The notes beneath the pieces were generated by a model that searched no databases, was not told the DNA's origin, and saw only the letters and a list, made by a program, of their open reading frames with translations. Positions 23,465 to 34,383 of a stretch of DNA of 64,000 nt are shown piece after piece. The DNA is from Nicotiana tabacum (lineage: Eukaryota; Streptophyta; Magnoliopsida; Solanales; Solanaceae), in assembly GCF_000715075.1 (NCBI RefSeq), contig NC_134087.1:107361161-107425160 (forward strand), given 5' to 3'. Position 1 is the first letter of the stretch. Each line of letters opens with the position of its first letter. The translations under genes and the position numbers were made by a program.

Positions 23465-23665
23465 ATTCCACTCGTGCGTATCAAATCCTATAGCAATGCT
23501 TTAATGAGTGGTTGCGCTCTTCCTATTTACTACCCTTAAATTCGAAAAGGCTTATTTGCAGTAAAACCAGTCGATCAGCGGTGCAGTAGGCGGTTCCGTG
23601 CCTTCCCCCTCGAGTTGTCTGCTTGAGTGTACCAGTCTAAAATCCCATAGAAATCTTACTCTGGT
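23465..23665 (+). other. Conserved structured leader of Ogre-B, first copy
   Basis: Non-coding leader between PBS and ORF1. Stems CCACTC/GAGTGG (23,468/23,506) and CTCGAG/CTTGAG (23,609/23,622) are visible. The stretch from about 23,560 to 23,665 (GTAAAACCAGTCGATCAGCG onward to CCCATAGAAATC) is much better conserved with 63,903-63,997 than the surrounding leader. It could be a packaging or dimerisation signal. Confidence 0.5.
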
Positions 23666-23895
23666 TAAAATTGTGCATGCATCATGGTCAAACCTAGTCG
23701 GATTAGTTAAGTTGTCCACATAATGATCCATGAAGATAAGCCTTATCCAAAGTCCATCAGGTTTTCCACAATTCCAACAGACACAATCACGTTCTGTGCA
23801 TTAATTTGGAGAACTAAATGTCGATATTGTAATCGTAAATGTATAAATAGTCGAGTCTGGTGGGGGTAAGTCCTAACCCTTTTGTTTTGCAGAAA

Positions 23896-24205
23896 ATGAG
23901 GCACGAGGTCCCCAGAATCGGTATGGTTAGCAATATCCCACCATTGTTGCTAGATTGGTGGGAGGACCTTTCCTCCAGTGATAAGAAACATGTGAGAAAG
24001 TACTTGGGTAACCTGCCTTCCTTGCTAGATATTGAGCCAAACAACAAAATGATCGAGGCTGCCACTTTATTCTGGGATAGTGGAAGGGCTGTGTTTCGTT
24101 TCAGCGACATAGAAATGACACCACTTCTAGAGGAAATTGGAGGGCTTGCGGGATTGACTTGGGATAGTCCCAGGCTATTGGTACCAGAAAACCGTACGGG
24201 CAGGG
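23896..24205 (+). pseudogene. Ogre ORF1, 5' part, interrupted by a Copia insertion
   Basis: ATG at 23,896 opens MRHEVPRIGMVSNIPPLLLD and continues with DWWEDL, a DKKHVRKYLG stretch, and FRFSDIEMTPLLEEIGGLAG. This is the N-terminus of the extra protein that Ogre elements encode upstream of gag; it resembles the plant mobile domain type (aminotransferase-like, PF10536 family). The biochemical role is unknown. The frame is open for about 103 codons to the 5-bp target site CAGGG at 24,201, where the Sirevirus was inserted, and it resumes in the same frame at 34,384. A TATA-like TATAAATAG lies at 23,842-23,850, just upstream. Confidence 0.75.
24201..24205 (+). repeat. Target-site duplication, left copy (CAGGG)
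   Basis: Identical to 34,384-34,388 and flanks the complete Copia element. It proves that the element was inserted into ORF1 as one intact unit. Confidence 0.95.
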
Positions 24206-25119
24206 TGATGTTCTACACGTCAATACCACACAAGAAGGGGGGTGATTTGTGTGGTACCTAATTTTTGCTCTAGAAGAACCTAGTTCTTCTAGGTGTTCTA
24301 ACAACTACTGTTTGTGGAATAAAAAGTACATAAAATAAAGAACACAAAGATTTTTACGTGGAAAACACCTAGCTCAAAAGGTGAAAAAACCACGACCTAC
24401 TACTCAGTAGGTTTTCCCAAACTTCCACTAAAATCACTAAGCCAAAACAGCATTTACAAAAACACTTTGTAAACCTAAGGATTAACTCTAGTCCCATTGT
24501 GGCACACAGCCTGAACTGTTGCGACAACTTCAAGTTAGCTTATAACTTGAACACTCAAAGTACCTAATACAATTACTTCTATGAAAGCTGAAAGGTACAA
24601 CTTTAAACCACCTACTACAATTGAACTAGAATAAGAAAAAACACAATGGAACTGGTTTTTCTATCTCGTTCAAGTAGCTTCAGGAGTGCATGCTCAAATC
24701 TCACATAAATTGCTTGCAAAATCGCCTTGCTCTTTTGCTTTCAATTTGGTTTAACTTCTGCGTTCATGCAATACCTGTAAAAGAGAACAATCACTGTCAT
24801 TTAATAGGTTAGAAATCAGAGTTTGATTGGGACTCAATTTCTGATCTTTTATCGTAGTTGAGTCCTTGAAGATATCAAATTCTAACACTCTTTTTATTTG
24901 GATTGTGTTCTCTTCATATAAGGAGACTTTCTCCCCTTGTCCAATATGCAACCTTTTCGATCAGATCAGGAGTTATTGCTGCTTGAACAATAGGACTTAT
25001 CTCCTTCACATGCATCTCACATGTGTAGGTTGATCATGACAGTGCTTCACAAGATGGACCTGATCCATGATTGAGTTCATTTGTCATTCTTCAAAACTTC
25101 ACCTGTTCTTGGGCCAACA
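24206..25119 (-). repeat. 3' LTR of the Sirevirus element
   Basis: Plus-strand ends are TGATGTTCTAC at 24,206 and GGGCCAACA at 25,119. It is the same length (914 bp) as the other LTR, with many transitions between the two. Confidence 0.95.
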
Positions 25120-25133
25120 AATTCCCCCTTTTT
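25120..25133 (-). promoter_or_regulatory. Polypurine tract of the Sirevirus element
   Basis: The minus strand reads AAAAAGGGGGAATT directly next to the 3' LTR, the expected primer for plus-strand synthesis. Confidence 0.85.
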
Positions 25134-25610
25134 GATGATGACAAACTCTGTGCTTTTACTGATCAAAAAACCTGTAAAAACTCAGCTTAACCATCAACAC
25201 TAACCTTAGAAAATTTTCTTTTCATCAAGGACTAGGTTAATTAGGTTATAAATATCATTTATTTTAGAATAATGTGTAAAACACAATATCTCTTCCCATT
25301 TTTGGCATCATCAAAAAGTTGCATACACAGTGTGAATTCCATATTTTAATAAGTACTTATGGCCACTAGGGCAACTGCAAGTGCAATCATGGTGTAATCA
25401 TCAGTAATCAAACAAACATATTTAAACTATCAAGGTCAGAATAATCATTGAACAAGAGAAAACAACAGTTGTCATTGAGAGAGATATGTTGCCACTGACA
25501 ATCCACAAAAAGAAAGAAAAACATCCAAACCATGACCAAAAAAAGAAAAATCCCTAATCTGGGTCACTTGGGGGTACTAGAACTAGTTCAAGAGACAAAA
25601 ACTAGGAGTC

Positions 25611-26602
25611 CTAAGGCTTGGAGGAACAAGAGGGTTGAGTTTTGAGAAGATTCAACATGTTCTGAAGAATTCCATTCTTCTCCTTTTCTTTTGCAAGCTC
25701 AATTCTAAAACCATCCCACTCAGCTTCCACTTCAACCACACGAGCCTTGAGCCTAGCAATTTCAGCATCCTTAGCTGCACATTCTTGAACCAAAGTCCTA
25801 ATCTTGCTGTTGATAGGTGTCCTCAAGGATGAACCAGGTTCAACTAGGATGGCAATGACTGGATAGTCACAAGCAAGAAGAGTTTTGATGCCAAAGTATT
25901 CTTTGCTCGTGGCCATTTCCCATTTCTTCAGAGGCACGTTGAGCCTGTCCAGAACTGTGGTTAGTGTGAAGCCATATGGGGTAGCATGAGCCTTGGAACC
26001 ATTTATGACCCAGTCTAGCAGTTTGACTATGAGGGCAAGCCAGTTGATTTGCTTTCCTCTCTCCAGGCATTCCATAAGAACCAGATCCATGTAGTTGGCA
26101 AAGTGTCTTCTCTCCTATCTTAGCAATAAGCACTTGTTGACAAACTCAAACACCATCTTGTGCTAAGGCCTCATCTCACTTTTCTGCACAACTCTGGCTT
26201 CATTCACATTCTCTGAATCACATACCTTTTTGTGATTTCAAGGGCAGTGGGGAGGGAGTCCAGGCATGGCTACTTTTGCCTAGTATAGTCATCAAACCCT
26301 TCAAAGCGTATGTCCAGAATCTCTCCCAGTTTCACAGCATCAAACTGCACTTGAACTCCCTTCACCTGGCTACTGACAACTCCATTCTTAACAACAGCAT
26401 TTGCCATAAATTCAATCAACTCATTTCTAGGTAGCCTACCTTCCATCTGAAGGACCATGTCCTTCCATACCTGAGCAACCAAAGAGTCTACCAATCTCAT
26501 CATCCATGGTTCCACCAGGTCCTTCATCAATCTACCTTTTAAGATTTTTCTTCTGCCAAAAATGGCAAGCTTATCCCGTTCCTTCTCAGATTCATCATCT
26601 TC

Positions 26603-26650
<48 letters not shown>

Positions 26651-27758
26651 TTCTTCTTATTCTTCTTCTTCTTCTTCTTCTGCTTCTCCATCATTAGAAA
26701 CTTTGGTTTGTTTAGCTTTCACTGCAGATCTTGTCCTCTTGGCTAGTGTGGGTTCAACAGCTACATGCATAGAGGAGGACTTCTTGGAGTAAGTCTTGGG
26801 TTTCTTAGGCTTGGGTATAGGGACCTCCACTGTTGTACCCCGCTCTTGATGGAACAGTTCCATCTCTTCTTCCTCAATAGCCTCTGAGGATTCTGCAACC
26901 TTTCCATTTTCCTTATCCTTTTCTTTTTCTTGCTTTCTTCTAAAGCCTTTTGTAGGTCAGCTTCACTCTGTTTTATCATGCTTCTTGTGTCTCTACCCCA
27001 AGGCACTGAAGGGGCAGTAGGTGTTGGGGATGAGGCTTTTCTTTTCTTGGATGACTTGGGAACATTTGGGGTTTTTGGTGTAGTAGCTTTGCGTTTCTTT
27101 GGGTCATAACTTGCACCAACCTTTTTCAGTAGGTCAGCCAAGGTTTCTTCAGTAGATGAAACAGGTTCACCTCTTTGTTTGCTTAGATGAACCACCCCCT
27201 CAACTGCTTCCCCTGAACCACTTCCCCCTGACTTCATGCCACTCTCATCAAACCTATCTTGTGCAACCCCACATATAGCAAGAACTGCTCCCTTCCCTTT
27301 TCCCCTCTCTTCACCACGTGCTCCCTCTCTCTCCTTTTCTTTTTCAGACTTCTTTTTACCTCCACTCCTACTCATCTCAGGAAACTCAACATCCCTAATG
27401 GGTCCAACCAGAACAAACCTAGTTTCTAAGTTTTCAACCACAGAAGAACTTACCTCAAAAGGAGATTCTTGAGTCTTTTCAGAGCCAGAAGACCCATGTC
27501 CATCTCCCTCAGTCACAGATTGAAAGGATTCAGACTCAGAGCTAGAATCAGACTTTGGATCTAGGCTTTCTTTCACTTGGATAGCTTTCAACCTTTCATT
27601 TAAAACCTTCCTCAAAGCCCCAGATGCTACAGTTTTTCAAGCAAGCATTTTCTACCTTCGAAACCTAGGTTTTGGAGATGCACTGGGTGGAGTAGATGAG
27701 GATGAATTTGAAGGAGATGATGGTGGAGGAGTGCCAGGATGATATTGTGGGTTAGACA
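25611..27758 (-). pseudogene. Extra ORF after pol in the Sirevirus element (env-like position)
   Basis: Starts with ATG at 27,758 (MSNPQYHPGTPPPSSPS), a Pro/Ser-rich N-terminus interrupted by two early stops. A long Ser/Lys/Glu-rich nuclear-looking segment follows (basic clusters KKRKATTPK and SKKRKASSP near 27.1 kb), then an acidic tract, a (TAA)n microsatellite that inserts stops, a globular domain (GVVSSQVKGVQVQFDAVKLG near 26.4 kb; WVINGSKAHATPYGF near 26.0 kb), and a C-terminal coiled coil (KDAEIARLKARVVEVEAEW) ending at 25,611. The globular part resembles the 'putative plant transposon protein' family (Transposase_32, by memory). I see no signal peptide or membrane segment, so 'env-like' is positional only. 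At least two frameshifts are present. Confidence 0.7.
26604..26682. repeat. (TTA)n/(TTC)n microsatellite inside the Sirevirus extra ORF
   Basis: About fifteen TTA/ATT triplets followed by TTC triplets on the plus strand. On the coding minus strand GAA codons (poly-Glu) pass directly into TAA codons, which are stops in the Glu frame. Confidence 0.95.
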
Positions 27759-28380
27759 TGATTCTTTGTTTCTTGAGAGAATTTGGGAATTTTGGAGAAG
27801 AGGGAAATTAGAATTGAAGAGGAATTTTTGACGGTTTTAGAATTATGAAGAAGACTGGAGATGTGGTGTGTATTTAAAGCGAATTAGACATTAAGTAAGT
27901 AACGACAGCTTTTTCAGGGGTCAAATAGAAGTCTAATCAAACTGAAATTTCAGAATTTTAATGATAAATTTGGCTTCCCTAGATATTAGGCAAAAATCAC
28001 GGTTTAGTTTCTACATGGACGGAACTGGTTCAATGCTCAACGGATAGAATTTTCTAGGAATTTGACAAGTATAGGACTTCAGCTCATGATTGAATTATTA
28101 ATCTCTCTAATTGTGCAAAGTATAGAAAACATACCTGAGCTTTCATATGAACCCATACTTATGAACCAGGTTATTCATATAGAACTCTCTTGAACATGCT
28201 TCAAATGCCATAATAAAGAAAATGCTGTAAGAGATCAGTGAGTCATATATATACATGTCATAGGAGTATACTAATTAAAGTATGAAGCTGAGTAAGAATT
28301 AATCTAGAAATTTTACACAGGTTCAGAATTCCTAGCCAAAAAAATATTTTTTTTTCATTTTGCATTCTGAGCTGGACCTA

Positions 28381-28932
28381 TTAGGTGATCTTAATCATCC
28401 CTAATTTCAACCTGTTCCTTTCAAAGTTTTCTCTACTCAGTGCCTTAGTGAAGATTTCAGCAATTTGCTTATCAGTAGCACAGAATTCTATGGAGAACAA
28501 TCCTTTCTCATAGTTATCTCTTAAGAAGTAGTGTCTAACATCTATGTGCTTAGTCTTCTTATGATGAACAAGGTTCTTTGTCATACTTATAGCACTAGTG
28601 TTCTCACAAAATATAGGAATGCAACCGACTTCAATGCCAAAATCTACCAGCTACTGTTTGATCCATAACAATTGAGCACAACAAGATGCAATAGCAACAT
28701 ATTCAGCCTCAGCAGTGGATAAGGCCACTGAATTTTGCTTTTTAGTGGCCCAGAATACAAGACATGAACAAAGAAAGTGAGCCATACCTGAGGTGCTCTT
28801 CCTATCCACTAGGAAACCTGCATAATCAGCATTAGCATATCCTACTAGATTGAAATTACTACCTTTGGGGTACCAAAGAAACAAATCAGTGGTTCCTTTC
28901 AGATATCTTAGTGTCCTCTTGACAACTGTCAA
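28381..28932 (-). pseudogene. Copia RNase H (end of pol)
   Basis: Sequence runs from YLKGTTDLFLWYPKG through YANADYAGFLVDRKSTSG and ALSTAEAEYVA to HIDVRHYFLRD and FTKALSRENFERNRLKLGM, the standard end of plant Copia pol. Catalytic-type residues (D of NADYAG, E of AEAEY) are visible. An in-frame TAG after LLWIKQ at about 28,648 breaks the frame, as does the RT frameshift upstream. The stop at 28,381 is the natural end of the polyprotein. Confidence 0.85.
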
Positions 28933-28953
28933 GTGAGATTCTTTTATATTTGC

Positions 28954-30062
28954 CTATAAACGAGCACAAAGCCCTACACTGAAAATAATGTCAGGTCTGC
29001 TGGCAGTAAGATACAAGAGTGAACCAATCATACCCCTATACATCTTTTGATCAACTAGTGAACCACGTTCATCAATGTCTAATTTAGTGGCAGTTGCAAT
29101 GGGTGTGTCTATTTCTTTTGATTCTTCCATTTTAAACTTTTTGATAAGCTCTTTTTCATACTTCTGCTGATGGATCATGGTTCCATTAGGACTTTGTTTG
29201 ATCTGCAAGCCGAAGAAGAAGTTAAGTTCACCCATCATACTCATTTCAAACTCACTCCCCATTAATTTTGCAAAGTCCTTAGCTTATCAGTGGAGGCCCC
29301 AAAGATTATGTCATCAACATATATTTGTACCACAAGGAGATCCTTACATTTTCCCTTAAGAATAAGGTACTGTCAATTTTACCTCTTTTGTAACCATGCT
29401 CTAGTAGGAATTTGGACAGTCATTCATACCATGTTCTTGGAGCCTGCTTGAGTCCATAGAGAGCCTTGTCTAACTTGTACACATGCTCATGACATTCTTT
29501 GCTCTCAAACCCTGGAGGTTGTTTTACAAACACTTCTTCTTTCAGGTAGCCATTCAGGAAGGCACTTTTGACATCCATCTGATGAAGAGTGAATTCCATG
29601 TGTGTTGCAAAGGCTTTGAGGAGTCTAATTGCCTCTACTCTTGCAACTGGAGCAAAAGTCTCACCATAATCTATGCCCTCCTCTTGGCTGTAACCTTGGA
29701 CCACCAGTCTTGCCTTGTTTCTTGTAACTATTCCATCTTCATCAAGTTTGTTTCTGAAGACCCATTTTGTACCAATAATTGATCTGTCCTTGGGTCTTGG
29801 AACTAGATGCCAAACTTGACTTCTCTCGCGGATTGATTTCATCTTGCATTGCATTCACCCAATTTGCATCCTGCAAAGCCTCAACAACATTTTTAGGTTC
29901 AATAAGATATAAAAAGGCATCAAAATCACATAGATTCTTTAATTGTGATCTAGTTTTGACTCCAGATATTGGATTAGTGATAATGTTCTCAATAGGATGA
30001 GAACTTTGATACTTATGAGGTTTCACAACCAACTGGTTTCTGCTAGATATTTCTCACATGTT
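28954..30062 (-). pseudogene. Copia reverse transcriptase (RVT_2)
   Basis: The N-terminal part ([11 protein letters not shown], near 29.85 kb) is frameshifted from the body, which reads [12 protein letters not shown] text as [16 protein letters not shown], then [26 protein letters not shown] and [12 protein letters not shown]. The catalytic YVDDIIFGAS is at 29,304-29,321 and is intact. About 10 codons later a small deletion changes frame before FGLQIKQSPNGTMIHQQKYE and TASRPDIIFSVGL. Motif A Asp (QMDVKSAF) and the YVDD pair are present, so decay is by frameshifts and not by loss of catalytic residues. Confidence 0.9.
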
Positions 30063-31277
30063 CTATTGCTGAGGAACAGGGTCATGAACAAGTTCTTTTA
30101 GAGGATTTATTTCAATTCCTCTTTGATCAGTTCCCCCTATCAGGTTGCCCTGGATGGAAGAACTTGTTCCATCACTTGTTCCTTCTTTTGGTGCCACTTT
30201 GACTTGTGCGGAGGCTTCAGTCAAATCCTTTACTAATCCAATGGCTTCATCTTCATGTTCCTGTCTCTCAGAAAGAATGGTAGATTCATCAAATACTACA
30301 TATACACTTTCTTCTACACACAAAGTTATTTTATTGAACACTTTATATGCTTTTCTATGTGAAGAATATCCCAAGAATACTCCCTCATCACTTCTGGGAT
30401 CAAACTTACCTAGGGAGTCTTTTCCATTATTGTGCACAAAGCACTTGCATCCAAATGTCCTAAGATGAGATATATTTGGTTTTCTCCCTTTAAGTAACTC
30501 ATAGGGAGTCTTCTCTACAAGAAGTCTAGTCATGCATCTATTGTTAATGTAACATGCAGTGTTTACAGCCTCTACCCAGAAGCTATGGGGCAGTTTACTC
30601 AAAAGAAGCATAGTCCTAGCCATATCTTCAAGAGTCCTGTTCTTTCTTTCAACTACTCCATTTTGTTGAGGGGTCCTAGGGGCAGAGAAGTTATGAACTA
30701 TACCATTTTCATCACAAAATTCAGCAAACTTAGCATTTTCAAATTTAGTTCCATGATCAGACCTGATTGATGCAAGTTGATTTCTTAATTGTTTCTGAGT
30801 TTTTCTAACAAAGGTAGTGAACATGTCAAATGTTTCATCTTTAGATGTTAGAAATAGTACCCAGGTAAATCTAGAATAATCATCAATAAGTACCATTACA
30901 TATTTATTTCCTCCTCTACTCATGGTTCTCATTGGACCACAGAGATCCATATGGACCAGTTCCAACGACTTGGTTATGCTTACCATTTTCTTGCTTTTGA
31001 AAGATGATCTTACCTGTTTCACCCTTGCACAAGCCTCACAAACTTTGTCTTCTTTGAACTTGATGTTTGGTAACCCTATCACCAAGTCCTTAGAAACCAA
31101 TTTGTTTAGCTGATTCACACTGGCAGGACCAAGTCTTTTGTGCCACAGGAGGGGATCATTATCCGGCACACTTAGGCAGGTTAGTTCATTTTCTGAGAGA
31201 GTAGATAAATCTATAATGTAAATATTGTTAAATCTTTTTCCATACAAAAAAATCTTGTCAGTGGTAAGGTTAATCAA
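30063..31277 (-). pseudogene. Copia integrase (GAG-pre-integrase zinc domain and rve core)
   Basis: About 404 open codons. The zinc-binding part reads WHKRLGPASVNQLNKL ... VCEACARVKQ. The catalytic core shows LELVHMDLCGPMRT (first D), IRSDHGTKFENAKFAEFC (second D) and PQQNGVVERKNRTLEDMAR (E), so the D,D,E triad is intact. A C-terminal part follows (FGCKCFVHNNGKDSLGKFD, FLGYSSHRKAYKVFN), typical of the retroelement C-terminal region. It inserts the cDNA into the genome. A frameshift at about 31,275 separates it from protease. This is the longest intact frame of the element. Confidence 0.92.
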
Positions 31278-31569
31278 AGCATTTAGTAGAGGTGAATGCT
31301 ACAAGTTTACCTTTGTCACATAGTTGTGACATACTAATCAGGTTGTATTTCAAGCCATCTATCAAGTAGACATTCTCAATGGAGTGAGAGTCTGTCTTAC
31401 CTACCTTTCCAACCCCAATGATCTCACCTTTCTTCCCATTTCCAAAGGAGACATTGCCTCCCCTTAAGTCCTCAAGTGAAAGGAATTGGTTCTTGCTTCC
31501 TGTCATATGTTTTGAACAACCACTATCCATGTACCATATTTGGCTGCTTCCCTTCACTTGGACCTGCAA
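31270..31569 (-). pseudogene. Copia aspartic protease
   Basis: QIWYMDSGCSKHMTGSKNQF near 31,540-31,480 is the classical plant Copia protease active site (DSGCS.HMTG). It is followed by VSFGNGKKGEIIGVGKV, VYLIDGLKYNLISMSQLCD and STKCF. It matures the Gag-Pol polyprotein. The active-site Asp and flanking residues are intact. It runs out of frame into integrase where two bases appear to be missing after STKCF. Confidence 0.9.
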
Positions 31570-31638
31570 AAAGAAATCAGGGGTTAGTCTTAGGAACCCA
31601 AACTAGTTTGGGTCCCTTTCTATAGGCAAATGGATAAA

Positions 31639-33435
31639 TCAGATTCCTTCTAGACTACCCAGGCAACCTATTGTTTTCTTGAACAAAAGTTTTGTTCTTT
31701 TGACTGGTCTTTTCTTTTGCATTACATTCATTTTTGTAATGGCCAGTCTTGCCCCATGTGTGCAAATTTTGTTCTCAGGAAGAGTTAGGTACTTGCTTTT
31801 AGGATCCCACTTAGGTGCTTGAGTCCCATAACCAAGTCCTCTTTTGTTGCTACTATAATGTTCTTGTAGCCTGGAGAGTGCATCAGAAGCCTTGTTCCAT
31901 TTGCAAGTTCTGTCTAGTTCATGTTTTAACTTCCCTAGATATTCTTTTAATACTCTTATCTGCTCATTGTTCCTGTATAGCTCATCCTTCATTTTTCCTA
32001 TGTTTTCTTCTAGGGTGAGATGTGTGTGGTCAGCTTTCTTCTTTCCTTTTCCTAGTTTTAGTTTTAAGTTCTCAGACCTAAGTTCTAGGACACTAGTGTC
32101 AAGTTCAAGAACCTGGTTCTTCAACTCAGTATTTTCACTTTCACTCTCATTTGCCCTAGACTCTAGATATTTGCACTTGACTTTTAGGATCATACATTCC
32201 CTAGAAAGCTCTTCCTTCTCATTGTTAATTATCTCAGACTCATCAATGAAGTCTAGCAGTAGCTCAAACGGCCTTTCTTTAGACATGAATTTAATCTTGT
32301 CTTTGAGATAAAGAATACTTACCTCTTGTCCATCATCTGATTCTCTAATGGACATAAGTGCTTGTTCATCTCCAGCTTCATCTTCTGAGTCCTCAACTGA
32401 TGTTTCTCCCCAGGCAGCAACCATAGCCTTTGTTGATCCTTTGTTCCTTTTTGGTTGAACATGTTCCTTCTTCATGTTCCTTCGTTCAGCCTTTTCCTTC
32501 TTCCACTCAATTTCCCCTTGAGGGCAATTCTTGATCATGTGATCAGTCTTACCACACTTGTAGCAACCCTCATTGGCCTGTTTCTCAGGAGCCCTTGGTT
32601 TGTTGAAGGTTGTACCTCTTGAAGAACCCTTTTCTCTCATCAGTTACTATTAGAAATCTCTTGTGATCATAGCCATTTCATCATCCTCCAGATCTGAATC
32701 TTCAGCAATTCTGATAGCCATACTTATTTCCTTCTTTGGTGCATCCATTTTCATTGTGTGCCTTCTCAGTTCATAGGCAGTAAGGTTTCCAATTAGTTCA
32801 TCCAGCTTGAGGGTAGAAATGTTCTTTGATTACTGAATAGCAGTGATTTTGCTTTCCCAAGAGACTGGCATAACCCTTGTCAAGATCTTCTCAACTTTGT
32901 CTTCTTCAAGAATAATAATCCTTCCAAGAGACGTAAGTTCATTTGTCAGTGTGGTGAACCTTGTATACATCTCTTGGATGGTTTCTCCTTCCTTCATGGT
33001 GAAATTCACATACTGAGAATACAGCAGTGTTCCTCTGGACCTCTTCAATTGAGGTGTTCCTTCATGAGCCACTTGCAAAGTGTCCCAAATTTCCTTAGCA
33101 GTGGTACAACTTTGAATTCTACTGTACTCATCTGGACCTAGTCCACATACAAGCCATTTCTTGGCCTTGGCATTCTTCTCCCACTTCTTCAGGTCTTCAG
33201 CAGTGCAGTCAGCTCTTGTCTTTGGCACATCCACTCCTTCAGCATTCTTCTTAGTAGTTGCTAGAGGACCATTAGTGACTATGTCCCAGAGTTCATAGTC
33301 TTCTCCTATGATGTGATCCCTCATCCTGTTCTTCCACCATGAATAGTACTGACCATTGAAAAGTGGAGGCCTAGCAGTGGATTGTCCTTCCCAATTCTCA
33401 TGTGGTGCACTTATGCTGATTTTTTCCTAAGGTGT
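31639..33435 (-). pseudogene. Copia gag with CCHC zinc knuckle and coiled coil
   Basis: The N-terminal capsid-like part (ENWEGQSTARPPLFNGQYYS, DYELWDIVTNGP, GLGPDEYSRIQSCTTAKEIW, ending MPVSWESKITAIQ) spans about 33,435-32,830. An in-frame TAA follows. The next part (LKLDELIGNLTAYELRRHTM) runs into three clustered stops at about 32,650. The nucleocapsid part (32,640-31,639) has the zinc knuckle CYKCGKTDHMIKNC (C-X2-C-X4-H-X4-C, about 32,565-32,524) and a long Glu/Lys-rich coiled coil. The usual initiator is lost: the expected start position reads TAGGAAAAAATC. It would form the particle shell and package RNA. Confidence 0.85.
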
Positions 33436-33456
33436 TAGCCTCTTCAAGGATAACCC

Positions 33457-33468
33457 GTTCTGATACCA
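33457..33468 (-). promoter_or_regulatory. Primer-binding site (tRNA-iMet type) of the Sirevirus element
   Basis: The minus strand reads TGGTATCAGAAC, one base after the LTR end. The canonical plant Copia PBS is TGGTATCAGAGC, complementary to initiator tRNA-Met, so there is one mismatch. Confidence 0.9.
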
Positions 33469-33469
33469 T

Positions 33470-34383
33470 TGATGTTCTACACGTCAATACTACACAGGAG
33501 GGGGGGTGATTTGTGTGGTACCTAATTTTCGCTCTAGAAGAACCTGGTTCTTCAAGGTGTTCTAATTACTACTGTTTGCGGAATAAAAAGTACATAAAAT
33601 AAAGAACACAGAGATTTTAACGTGGAAAACACCTGGCTCAAAAAGTGAAAAAACCACGACCTACTACTCAGTAGGATTTTCCTAAACTTCCACTAAAATC
33701 ACTAAGCTAAAACAACATTTACAAAAACACTTTGTAAACCTAAGGATTAACTCTAATCCCATTGTGGCACACAGCCTCAACTGTTGCGACAACTTCAAGT
33801 TAGCTTATAACTTGAACACTCAAAGTACCTAATACAATTGCTTCCATGAAAGCTGAAAGGTACAACTTTAAACCACCTACTACAATTGAACTAGAATAAG
33901 AAAAAACACAATGGAACTGGTTCTTCTATCTCGTTCAAGTAGCTTCAGGAGTGCACGTTCAAATCTCACATAAATTCTTGCAAAATCGCCTTGCTCTTTT
34001 CCTTTCAATTTGGTTTAACTTCTGCGTTCATGCAATACCTGTAAAAAAGAACAATCACTATCATTTAATAGGTTAGAAATCAGAGTTTGATTGGGACTCA
34101 ATTTCTGATCTTTTATCATAGTTGAGTCCTGGGAGATATCAAACTCTAACACTCTCTTTATCTTGATTGTGTTCTCTTCGTATAAGGAGACTTTATCCCC
34201 TTATCCAATATGCAACCTTTTCGATCAGATTAGGAGATATTGATGCTTGATCAGTAGGACTTATCTCCTTCACGTGCATCTCATATGTGTAGGTTCATCA
34301 TGACAGTGCTTCACAGGATGGACCTGGTCCATGACTGAGATCATTTGTAGTTCTTCAAAACTTCACCTGTTCTTGGGCCAACA
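33470..34383 (-). repeat. 5' LTR of the Sirevirus element
   Basis: Plus-strand ends are TGATGTTCTAC at 33,470 and GGGCCAACA at 34,383; 914 bp. It is preceded on the plus strand by the PBS and followed by the target duplication CAGGG. Confidence 0.95.

Larger units (their letters stand above)
24206..34383 (-). mobile_element. Complete Ty1/Copia element, Sirevirus (SIRE/Maximus) type, 10.2 kb
   Basis: Two 914-bp LTRs, a CAGGG target duplication, a tRNA-iMet-type PBS and a polypurine tract define a full element on the minus strand. Order in the element: gag, protease, integrase, RT, RNase H, then a long extra ORF before the 3' LTR. Integrase before RT identifies Copia; the extra sense ORF after pol and the about 10-kb size fit the Sirevirus genus. 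The LTRs differ at roughly 11 positions in the first about 150 bases, so the insertion is not recent. All coding regions carry stops or frameshifts. It sits inside Ogre ORF1, so it is younger than that element. Confidence 0.95.

Noticed and set aside
23861..23892. Mini-intron GTAAGT...TTTTGCAG before ORF1
   Set aside because: Only about 27 bases between the signals, too short for plant splicing; the acceptor could still serve a longer intron, but no donor is identifiable.
26506..26792. Plus-strand poly-Ile/poly-Tyr frames
   Set aside because: Direct translations of the (TTA)n/(TTC)n microsatellite antisense to the Sirevirus extra ORF.
27236..27472. Plus-strand 78-codon frame
   Set aside because: Antisense shadow of the Sirevirus extra ORF's low-complexity region.
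32830..33324. Possible endogenous pararetrovirus, which Solanaceae genomes often contain
   Set aside because: All gag/pol text in the window is clearly Copia or Gypsy with integrase; no movement-protein, caulimovirid coat or transactivator text was seen.
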